Source: Noviherbaspirillum sp.
GTDB taxonomy: Bacteria; Pseudomonadota; Gammaproteobacteria; Burkholderiales; Burkholderiaceae
Assembly: GCA_028292785.1 (NCBI GenBank)
Contig: JAQGLQ010000293.1
Coordinates: forward strand, 1 to 5,694
Direction of reading: 5' to 3'
DNA length: 5,694 bases
The translations under genes were made by a program, and so were the position numbers. The stretch's first letter is position 1. Every line of letters starts with the position of its first letter. A model generated the notes under the pieces. That model saw only the letters and a list, made by a program, of their open reading frames with translations, was not told where the DNA came from and made no database searches. Shown one piece after another: positions 1 through 4,941 of this stretch.

Positions 1-795
1 GCTCGACAAAGTGAAAAGCACCAGGCCGAAAGTCGCATCATATAGTCCGGCCTTCTGGCCCCAGAACTGCAAACGGTCGATCGCCAGCGGAATGAAGATC
101 GCAGCCGGCAGCAGGCGTCGCGCGGTCATCCCGCCTGCGCTTTGGTTCGTCAGCAGGGACATCAGCCCCCGATCCGGCCGTACCGCCAGGATTCCGGCGC
201 AAAGCGCAAGAGCCGTCAGTGTCACGGGCAATGCAATCGTGCCGTAATACGGTATGCGGTACAGTGCGGTTGCCCCGTACAGATAGCCTATCGCAGGAAT
301 CAGCGCATTGAACATGGCGGCGATGGTCAAGCCTTCCACCCATCGTGAACGAAGCCTGGCTGCCAGCATCAACATGGCCGCACCGGCAAGGACGAAAATT
401 GTCGCGGCTGCGGCCGCCATGCGGCCCGGGTAGATCGAGTCCGTCGGATCGGAGTCCGGGAAAAGCAGGGTGTCGATGCGCAGATCGATATTTGTCACAT
501 ATTGAATAAGCGTCAGCGCCCCGATCGCCAGCACAAGGCTGGAGGCAAGCGAGCTGGCAAACAGCGCAACGGGGTTTTCATAGTGCGCAGCCAGAAGACC
601 GAGTGCCAGTCCCGAGGACAATAACGCAATCCCGACATTGAACTCGATGGGGGATCCGCCAGGGATGAAAGACTTCAGGATACGGATATCGGCAATCCAC
701 CCGGCGATGATCGCAAGGCCCACCGCAATGACAATCACGCTCGCGCCCTGTGCGAAGGCCGCGTAGCGGTTGCGATGGTCGTAGGCGTGAGACAT
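1..795 (-). CDS. N-terminal part of a polytopic membrane sensor protein (C-terminus beyond window)
   Basis: The reading frame starts at ATG 795 and stays open to base 1, giving 265 residues. An in-frame stop at 880-882 and the absence of any other ATG/GTG/TTG make 795 the only normal start, although no clear Shine-Dalgarno precedes it. Hydrophobic segments lie at about 14-36, 51-69, 75-99, 124-146, 153-173, 183-203, 228-246 and from 252 on, so there are seven or eight membrane helices and no signal peptide. Blocks such as DIRILKSFIPG (36-46), TNIDLRIDTLLFPD (101-114), YPGRM (122-126) and RPDRGLMSLL (206-215) resemble the multi-helix membrane module found before PAS, HisKA/HATPase or other output domains in proteobacterial signalling proteins. 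I recall this family but cannot name a domain with certainty. The output domain is not visible, so the function as a sensor is inference. It could instead be a membrane protein without an output domain. Confidence 0.75.
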   Translation of the reverse strand, partial: MSHAYDHRNRYAAFAQGASVIVIAVGLAIIAGWIADIRILKSFIPGGSPIEFNVGIALLSSGLALGLLAAHYENPVALFASSLASSLVLAIGALTLIQYVTNIDLRIDTLLFPDSDPTDSIYPGRMAAAAATIFVLAGAAMLMLAARLRSRWVEGLTIAAMFNALIPAIGYLYGATALYRIPYYGTIALPVTLTALALCAGILAVRPDRGLMSLLTNQSAGGMTARRLLPAAIFIPLAIDRLQFWGQKAGLYDATFGLVLFTLSS

Positions 796-854
796 CGTGA
801 TGTGAACGACTGAAAAATCGTCCGGGTTTGTTTTTATGGAATTTTGCGGCCGCG

Positions 855-883
855 ATGATATTTTGAGAATGCGTTCTTGTCAT
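855..883 (-). promoter_or_regulatory. Predicted sigma70-type promoter of the membrane sensor gene
   Basis: Read on the minus strand, ATGACA (883-878) and TATCAT (860-855) are separated by 17 bases. Each differs from the consensus hexamers at one position. Transcription would begin near 848, leaving a leader of about 50 bases before ATG 795. A large inverted repeat lies directly upstream of the -35 element. The prediction is from sequence only. Confidence 0.55.
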
Positions 884-891
884 CATGGCCT

Positions 892-939
892 TTACCACCG
901 GGCAAGTTCATGTCGCTGCAACTTACTGCCCGTTGGTAA
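892..939. repeat. Imperfect inverted repeat upstream of the sensor promoter
   Basis: The left arm (892-908) reads TTACCA, C, CGGGC, AAGTT. The right arm (920-939) reads AACTT, ACT, GCCCG, T, TGGTAA. The arms give 16 base pairs, interrupted by one C/T mismatch (898 against 933) and a 3-base bulge (925-927), around an 11-base loop (909-919). No T-run follows on either strand, so it does not look like an intrinsic terminator. Its place just upstream of a predicted -35 element suggests a dimeric operator or activator site, but an RNA hairpin cannot be excluded. Confidence 0.6.
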
Positions 940-1049
940 GACGATCGAGTGGAATTTAAAGTTCAATGCGAATTTGCAAAGGTACAACGCCGGTCGCCGA
1001 GAACCCGCAGGAATCGAAGTGCGAATGCGCGATGGGTATGGAAGATGGA

Positions 1050-1125
<76 letters not shown>

Positions 1126-1136
1126 ATCCATGAGCG

Positions 1137-1165
1137 ATTCTAGTGACACACTGGATGCCGTGCAA
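1137..1165 (-). promoter_or_regulatory. Predicted sigma70 promoter of tRNA-Ala
   Basis: On the minus strand TTGCAC (1165-1160) is followed after exactly 17 bases by TAGAAT (1142-1137). The expected start is about 1130, some five bases before the mature tRNA 5' end. It stands divergent to the promoter of the zapB-like gene, with about 60 bases between the two -35 elements. Confidence 0.7.
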
Positions 1166-1226
1166 GCCTCATATAGGCGAAGAAATAGTGATGTCTTGAA
1201 AACACATCCTCAAGTGCTTGAATCTA

Positions 1227-1256
1227 TTGACGGAAATTCGATTGCACCACTATAGT
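1227..1256 (+). promoter_or_regulatory. Predicted sigma70 promoter of the zapB-like/zapA operon
   Basis: TTGACG (1227-1232) and TATAGT (1251-1256) are separated by 18 bases. The expected start of transcription is 1262-1263, which coincides with the ATG at 1263. If this promoter is the one used, the mRNA would be leaderless or nearly so. No better hexamer pair is visible between the tRNA promoter and the gene. Confidence 0.5.
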
Positions 1257-1262
1257 TGCGAG

Positions 1263-1481
1263 ATGATTTCCGAATTTCATCAACTTGCCGAAAAAATCAG
1301 TCAGCTTGCTGAACTTGCCAATGCATTGAGACGCGAGAATGCTGAATTGCGCGTGAGCATTGCGGGACTGACTACCGAGAACGCCGAACTGGAAAATCGG
1401 ATTCAGGAAGCATATCGCCGCGTATCCGCGCTGCTTGAAAAGATACCCGTGACGGATGCACAGGATGAGGAGGCTGCATGA
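1263..1481 (+). CDS. ZapB-like coiled-coil cell-division protein
   Basis: This is a small 72-residue protein that is almost entirely helical coiled coil. Heptad-like spacing of Leu/Ile/Ala runs from about residue 8 to 61, with repeated ENAEL units (25-29 and 39-43), and the C-terminal tail is acidic (DAQDEEAA). The start at 1263 (MISEF...) is preferred because it begins directly with the coiled coil. The only upstream in-frame ATG (1218) lies before the predicted promoter and would add 15 unrelated residues. No Shine-Dalgarno precedes 1263. The stop overlaps the start of zapA as ATGA, which implies translational coupling. Short coiled-coil proteins directly upstream of zapA in betaproteobacteria are annotated as ZapB-like (related to TIGR02449). 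E. coli ZapB binds ZapA and stabilises the FtsZ ring. The role here is inferred from shape and context, since coiled coils carry little diagnostic sequence. Confidence 0.85.
   Translation: MISEFHQLAEKISQLAELANALRRENAELRVSIAGLTTENAELENRIQEAYRRVSALLEKIPVTDAQDEEAA
1468..1473 (+). promoter_or_regulatory. Shine-Dalgarno of zapA inside the upstream gene
   Basis: AGGAGG at 1468-1473 precedes the zapA ATG (1478) by 4 bases. It lies within the last codons of the zapB-like gene and fixes the zapA start. Confidence 0.8.
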
Positions 1482-1789
1482 TTCAATTGGATGTCACCAT
1501 CATGGGCCAGCCATACAAGCTCGCTTGCAAGGACGGCGAAGAGTCGGCGCTGGCTCACGCGGTCGCTCATCACGATGAGAAGATGAGAGCGATCCGCGAT
1601 GCGGGAAAGATCAAGGGCAATGATCGCATCGCAGTCATGGCCGGGCTTGGCATTGCAGCCGAACTGCTGGCTGCCAAATCGCCTGTAGGACCTTTGGCGG
1701 ATATGACAAATGCAGAGGTGGGTCAGAAAATTGCTGCCATGCATTCCATACTGGATGCCGCGCTCGCTCCTCAGGAAAATCTTTTCTAA
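1478..1789 (+). CDS. zapA: Cell division protein ZapA
   Basis: The 103-residue product has the length and layout of ZapA (PF05164), a cytoplasmic protein that bundles FtsZ protofilaments at midcell. The N-terminal domain opens with LDVTIMGQPYKLAC (4-17), followed by the acidic EES and a helix with HHDEKMRAIRDAGKIKG. The conserved NDRIAVMAGLGIAAELL (48-64) leads into the C-terminal helix that mediates dimer and tetramer coiled-coil assembly. The start at 1478 follows a strong AGGAGG and overlaps the upstream stop by four bases, so the pair is one operon. No terminator separates its stop codon from the 6S RNA promoter, whose -35 element begins 15 bases later. zapA transcripts therefore probably run into the 6S RNA and end at its terminator. 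Adjacency of zapA and 6S RNA is widespread in proteobacteria and supports both calls. Confidence 0.95.
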   Translation: MIQLDVTIMGQPYKLACKDGEESALAHAVAHHDEKMRAIRDAGKIKGNDRIAVMAGLGIAAELLAAKSPVGPLADMTNAEVGQKIAAMHSILDAALAPQENLF

Positions 1790-1803
1790 TCGTTTCAAAC
1801 GCT

Positions 1804-1831
1804 TTGACATGAGCATGGATTGGGGTACACT
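1804..1831 (+). promoter_or_regulatory. Predicted sigma70 promoter of 6S RNA
   Basis: A perfect -35 element TTGACA (1804-1809) and TACACT (1826-1831) are separated by 16 bases, placing the start near 1838. That agrees with the 5' end expected from the closing stem of the RNA. An 11-base palindrome, CGTTT-C-AAACG (1791-1801), lies immediately upstream of the -35. Confidence 0.75.
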
Positions 1832-1837
1832 AAAACT

Positions 1838-2010
1838 TCCTGCCGTGTTCGCGATTGCCATATATTCCTTGAACCATTTATGTGCATCGGTTGCGGAATT
1901 TTGTTCGATGGGAGTGATCGTCGCTAGTCCGATGAACCCGAAGTTGAACTAACTGTGACCACCTTGAACCGTAAGGTTCGGGATGCCGGCAAAAACGGCA
2001 CAGGCGGGAC
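1838..2010 (+). ncRNA. ssrS: 6S RNA, regulator of sigma70 RNA polymerase
   Basis: 6S RNA mimics an open promoter, binds sigma70 holoenzyme and is copied into short product RNAs when growth resumes. The region lies directly after zapA, the usual site of ssrS. The long-hairpin layout is visible. A closing stem pairs CCTGCCGT (1839-1846) with ACGGCA plus GG (1995-2004, CA bulged). The inner stem TTGCC (1855-1859) pairs with GGCAA (1988-1992), with the conserved TGTTCGC nearby. A large central bubble follows. The apical arm is opened by CATCGG (1885-1890) pairing with CCGATG (1929-1934). The 3' side of the bubble contains CACCTTGAACC, matching the conserved E. coli segment, followed by GGTTCGGG, which can form the internal 3' hairpin (1963-1970 with 1975-1982, loop GTAA). 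Both ends are estimates, because the 3' end depends on processing. The length near 175 nt is normal. Confidence 0.9.
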
Positions 2011-2018
2011 TGGATTCC

Positions 2019-2050
2019 AAAGCGGCTGCAATCATTGCAGCCGCTTTTTT
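2019..2050 (+). terminator. Intrinsic terminator of 6S RNA
   Basis: A perfect 13-bp stem (2019-2031 with 2035-2047, core AGCGGCTGCAA) and a 3-base loop TCA end in a run of six T (2045-2050). It should stop 6S transcripts and zapA read-through. It lies 37 bases before the EVE gene start. Confidence 0.95.
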
Positions 2051-2070
2051 ATGCGCGCGAAATTCAACCA

Positions 2071-2077
2071 GAGGAGG
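2071..2077 (+). promoter_or_regulatory. Shine-Dalgarno fixing the EVE gene start
   Basis: GAGGAGG at 2071-2077 stands 9 bases before ATG 2087. The reading frame is open upstream to 1955, but those earlier starts lie inside the 6S RNA and its terminator, so 2087 is the true start. Confidence 0.85.
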
Positions 2078-2086
2078 CGAGGTTGC

Positions 2087-2542
2087 ATGCAATACTGGCT
2101 GATGAAATCCGAACCGGATGACGTGAGCATCGATGACGCGCTCTCGGCTCCCGCTCAAATCGTTCCCTGGGTCGGTGTTCGCAACTATCAAGCTCGTAAT
2201 TTCATGCGCGACCTGATGCGGGTAGGCGATGGAGTACTGTTCTATCACTCCAGTTGCGCCGAGCCCGGGATCGCGGGCCTGGCCGAGGTCGCGAGCACCG
2301 CGTATCCGGACCCTACGCAATTCGATGCAAAGAGCAGATACTTCGATCCCAAGGCAAGTCCGGAACAGCCACGCTGGGTGCTGGTCGATATAAAGGCCAG
2401 GAAGAAGACACGGCTGCTGACGCTTGCGGAACTGCGCTCGCATCCCGATCTGGCCGACATGCAGGTGCTCAGGCGTGGCAACCGCCTGTCCATCACTCCC
2501 GTAACTTCGCACGAATGGCATTGCATCGCGCGACTGCTTTGA
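2087..2542 (+). CDS. Stand-alone EVE-domain protein (THYN1-like)
   Basis: The 151-residue product is one complete EVE domain (PF01878, PUA/ASCH-like fold), the usual size for the single-domain bacterial family related to human THYN1. Diagnostic blocks in order are YWLMKSEPDD (3-12), WVGVRNYQARN (28-38), the GDGVLFYHS strand (47-55), GIAGLAEV (61-68), SRYFDPK (83-89), PRWVLVDI (95-102) and NRLSITPV (122-129). EVE domains are related to YTH domains and are thought to bind modified bases in DNA or RNA through an aromatic pocket. The ligand of this group is not known to me, so the molecular role remains open. It begins just after the 6S terminator. No convincing promoter fits in the 36 bases between, so expression may depend on read-through from zapA/6S or on a weak promoter overlapping the terminator. 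Confidence 0.93.
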   Translation: MQYWLMKSEPDDVSIDDALSAPAQIVPWVGVRNYQARNFMRDLMRVGDGVLFYHSSCAEPGIAGLAEVASTAYPDPTQFDAKSRYFDPKASPEQPRWVLVDIKARKKTRLLTLAELRSHPDLADMQVLRRGNRLSITPVTSHEWHCIARLL

Positions 2543-2566
2543 ATCCTGATCTCGCAAGGATACGCT

Positions 2567-2595
2567 CTGAAAGAATCGCATCACGCTGATATGAT
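2567..2595 (+). promoter_or_regulatory. Predicted promoter of the TauE/SafE-family gene
   Basis: TATGAT (2590-2595) is one base from the -10 consensus. A weaker CTGAAA at 2567-2572 sits 17 bases upstream. The expected start is near 2602, giving a leader of about 26 bases to ATG 2628. The -10 element lies inside an inverted repeat. Confidence 0.4.
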
Positions 2596-2598
2596 GCG
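2577..2598. repeat. Inverted repeat overlapping the -10 of the permease gene
   Basis: CGCATCA (2577-2583) and TGATGCG (2592-2598) form perfect 7-bp arms around an 8-base centre (2584-2591). There is no T-run after it and it lies upstream of the coding start, so it fits an operator better than a terminator. Overlap with the predicted -10 hexamer is the classical position for a repressor. The binding protein is unknown. Confidence 0.5.
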
Positions 2599-2627
2599 TT
2601 CGAACTCAAATGTCGGAACAGGGCGGA

Positions 2628-3431
2628 ATGGATATCTCTTTAGTACTGGTATTGCTGGTCCTCGGGGCCGCAACCGGATTTGCCGCGGGTTTGCTCGGCA
2701 TTGGTGGCGGCATGTTGATGGTGCCATTCATCACGATGATCCTGAGCGCTAAGGATTTTCCGCGGGAGCATATCGTTCATATGGCGATCGCCACGTCGCT
2801 TGCCACAATCATGTTCACATCGATATCCTCGGTGCGCGCGCATCACAAGCGCGGTGCGGTGATCTGGCGCATCGCGGCGTTGTTCACGCCGGGCATCCTG
2901 ATCGGCTCCTGGCTCGGTCCATGGATCGGTACGAAGATGAACTCTTCGGCGCTGGCGGCGTTCTTTGCCGTTTTCGTCGCGTTTTCGGCAACCCAGATGC
3001 TGCTCGACAAGAAACCCAAGGCATCGCGCGAACTTCCCGGAGCGCCCGGCATGTTCGTGGCCGGCGGCATCATCGGCACACTTTCCGGGCTGGTTGGCGC
3101 CGGCGGGGGGTTCGTGTCCGTACCGTTCATGACCTGGTGTAACGTCAAGATCCACAATGCGGTCGCGACGAGCGCGGCGCTCGGTTTCCCGATCGCGCTG
3201 GCCGGCACGCTGTCGAATATTTATTACGGCATGAACGTGCCGGACCTGCCGTCCGGTTCTCTTGGTTACATTTATTTGCCGGCCTTGCTGGTTATCTCGC
3301 TTGCCAGCGTGACCACGGCGCCGCTCGGTGCCAAGACCGCCCACAGCTTGCCGGTGAAGACCCTGAAAAAAGTTTTCGCGTACATGCTGTATGCGCTCGC
3401 CGTGTACATGCTTTACAAAGCGCTGCGCTAG
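2628..3431 (+). CDS. TauE/SafE-family membrane permease
   Basis: This 267-residue, roughly eight-helix inner-membrane protein is of the TauE/SafE family (PF01925), whose members are linked to export or uptake of sulfite, sulfoacetate and other small organic anions. The substrate here cannot be read from sequence. The typical two-fold internal repeat is clear. GLLGIGGGMLMVP (21-33) corresponds to GLVGAGGGFVSVP (154-166), and HMAIATS (51-57) to HNAVATS (176-182). A charged loop around 127-137 (DKKPKASRELP) joins the halves. ATG 2628 is chosen because AGG at 2620-2622 precedes it at a workable distance, the first helix starts at once, and the predicted transcript start is near 2602. ATG 2610 would add MSEQGG and has no Shine-Dalgarno. 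The gene converges on matB and the two coding regions overlap by four bases. A link to malonate transport is possible from proximity only, since the genes are on opposite strands. Confidence 0.93.
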   Translation: MDISLVLVLLVLGAATGFAAGLLGIGGGMLMVPFITMILSAKDFPREHIVHMAIATSLATIMFTSISSVRAHHKRGAVIWRIAALFTPGILIGSWLGPWIGTKMNSSALAAFFAVFVAFSATQMLLDKKPKASRELPGAPGMFVAGGIIGTLSGLVGAGGGFVSVPFMTWCNVKIHNAVATSAALGFPIALAGTLSNIYYGMNVPDLPSGSLGYIYLPALLVISLASVTTAPLGAKTAHSLPVKTLKKVFAYMLYALAVYMLYKALR

Positions 3432-4936
3432 GCATCCTTGAGCAGGTCGCGCAAGACGTTCTTCTGCACCTTGCCCATCGCATTGCGCGGCAATTCCGCC
3501 ATGAAGTAGACGCGTTTCGGTACCTTGAAGTTCGCTATCTTCGTCTTCAGCGCGCCGATCAACTCGGCTTCCGATAACGCGGAGTCCGGCGTGGCGATCA
3601 CCACCGCGGCCACCGCCTCCCCGAAGTCGGGATGCGGCACGCCGATCACAGCCGACTCGACGACATCGTCGAGCTCATCGATGAAGGACTCGATCTCCTT
3701 CGGATAGACGTTGTAGCCGCCGGAGATGATCAGGTCCTTGCTGCGGCCGACAATCGACAGGTAGCCCGCCGCATCGAATTTGCCGACGTCCCCCGTCCTG
3801 AAAAACCCGTCGGGCGTAAATTCTTCCGCGGTTTTTTCCGGTATGCGCCAGTAGCCCTTGAAGACATTTGGCCCCTTGACCTGTATATCGCCAATTTCCT
3901 CCGTCTCGCATTGCGTGCCGTCGCTTCTGACCACACGCACCAAGACGCCCGGAAGAGGCAGACCGACCGTGCCGCCCGCTCTTTTGCCCTCGTAGGGATT
4001 GGATACCAGCATCGTCGTTTCGCTCATGCCATAGCGCTCAAGGATGGTATGGCCGGTTCTCTCGGTGAACGTATTGAACGTATCGATCAGCAGCGGTGCC
4101 GAACCCGACACGAACAGGCGCATGCCGGCGCAGGCCGTCCGGTCGAATGAAGGTTCGCTCAATAGCCGCACATAGTAGGTGGGCACGCCCATGAATACGG
4201 TGGAGCGCGGCAGATGCTTCAGCACTTCCGCAGCATCGAACTTCGGCAGAAATATCGTCTTGCTGCCGCTGAACAGGGCGCCATGGGAGGCAACGAACAA
4301 GCCGTGCACATGAAACAGCGGCAGGGCATGCAGCAGTACGTCGCCTTGCCGCCAGCGCCAGTATTCATGCAGTACCCTGACGTTCGAAGCCAGGTTTTCA
4401 TGCGTGAGCATCGCTCCCTTGCTGCGGCCCGTTGTGCCGGAGGTATAGAGTATGGCGGCGAGATCGTCCGGCTGCCGTTCCACGGTGTCGAAGCGGTCCG
4501 GCCGGGTTGCCGCCCGCGCCAGCAGGGAACCGTCGCGCCGATCGCCGAGCGTGAACACATGCGCGGTCCCGGTCTTGAATGCGATCTGCGATACCCAGCC
4601 GAAATTCGGCGGAGAACAGACGACGACGGCGGGCTCCGCGTCCTTGATGAAATATTCGACCTCGGCCGCGCGATATGCCATATTCAGCGGCAGATACACA
4701 TAACCTGCCCGGATGGTTGCCAGATACAGGATCAGGGCTTCAGGCGACTTGTCGACCTGCGCGGCTACGCGCGAATCCCTGGGTAGTCCCAGGCCGGCGA
4801 GCAGGTTGGCGATCTTCGCGCTGGCGCGGTCCAGATCGTTCCATGAGTAATAACAGCCGTCATGGGTTTCGATCGCACACGCAGTGCGGTCTTCTGGAAA
4901 ACGGGATTGGAACAAGTGATAGAGATTGGCGTTCAT
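3428..4936 (-). CDS. matB: Malonyl-CoA synthetase
   Basis: MatB is a cytoplasmic ANL-superfamily enzyme that activates malonate with ATP and CoA to malonyl-CoA, AMP and PPi. The 502 residues match the usual length. Visible motifs are the P-loop-like YTSGTTGRSKG (164-174), ALPLFHVHGLF (204-214), SGSAPL (278-283), ERYGMSET (300-307), TGD (381-383), the hinge GRSKDLI (397-403), GGYNVYPKEIE (406-416) and the C-terminal PRNAMGKVQK (483-492), with catalytic Lys near 489. The stretches VDKSPEALILYLATIRAG, SNPYEGKR (312-319) and GPNVFKGYWR are shared closely with rhizobial MatB and separate it from long-chain acyl-CoA ligases. Activity on methylmalonate is possible. The start at 4936 lies 5 bases after the lgt stop, which indicates co-transcription. 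No malonate decarboxylase, regulator or dedicated malonate transporter adjoins it in this window. Its stop codon overlaps that of the convergent permease gene. Confidence 0.92.
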   Translation of the reverse strand: MNANLYHLFQSRFPEDRTACAIETHDGCYYSWNDLDRASAKIANLLAGLGLPRDSRVAAQVDKSPEALILYLATIRAGYVYLPLNMAYRAAEVEYFIKDAEPAVVVCSPPNFGWVSQIAFKTGTAHVFTLGDRRDGSLLARAATRPDRFDTVERQPDDLAAILYTSGTTGRSKGAMLTHENLASNVRVLHEYWRWRQGDVLLHALPLFHVHGLFVASHGALFSGSKTIFLPKFDAAEVLKHLPRSTVFMGVPTYYVRLLSEPSFDRTACAGMRLFVSGSAPLLIDTFNTFTERTGHTILERYGMSETTMLVSNPYEGKRAGGTVGLPLPGVLVRVVRSDGTQCETEEIGDIQVKGPNVFKGYWRIPEKTAEEFTPDGFFRTGDVGKFDAAGYLSIVGRSKDLIISGGYNVYPKEIESFIDELDDVVESAVIGVPHPDFGEAVAAVVIATPDSALSEAELIGALKTKIANFKVPKRVYFMAELPRNAMGKVQKNVLRDLLKDA

Positions 4937-4941
4937 ATTAT

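Larger units (their letters stand above)
796..1049. other. Intergenic region with no supported gene
   Basis: This is 254 bases between the start of the membrane sensor gene and the 3' end of the tRNA, both on the minus strand. Short open frames cross it but none has a start context or recognisable protein. It holds a minus-strand promoter (855-883) and an imperfect inverted repeat (892-939). The tRNA must end in this region, but I see no hairpin followed by a T-run on the minus strand that would serve as its intrinsic terminator. Confidence 0.7.

Noticed and set aside
925..940. Intrinsic terminator for the tRNA at the 892-939 inverted repeat
   Set aside because: On the minus strand the stem is followed by AGGCC rather than a T-run, and it lies more than 110 bases from the tRNA end.
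1218..1262. Earlier ATG for the zapB-like protein
   Set aside because: It lies upstream of the predicted promoter, has no Shine-Dalgarno and adds residues unrelated to the coiled coil.
1955..2086. N-terminal extension of the EVE protein by 44 residues
   Set aside because: The extension would be encoded by the 6S RNA 3' half and its terminator. The family starts at MQYWLMKSEPD and GAGGAGG precedes ATG 2087.
1949..2584. Long open frame on the minus strand opposite the EVE gene and the 3' part of 6S RNA
   Set aside because: It covers a well-supported protein gene and a structured RNA, including the terminator. Its translation has no recognisable motif and it has no start context.
2640..3344. 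Long minus-strand open frame opposite the permease gene
   Set aside because: The translation is rich in Arg, His and Gln, as expected for the complement of a hydrophobic coding sequence. The plus-strand frame has clear family motifs.
4214..4786. Plus-strand open frame opposite matB
   Set aside because: It is a composition-driven antisense frame in GC-rich DNA, while matB motifs run uninterrupted through the same region.
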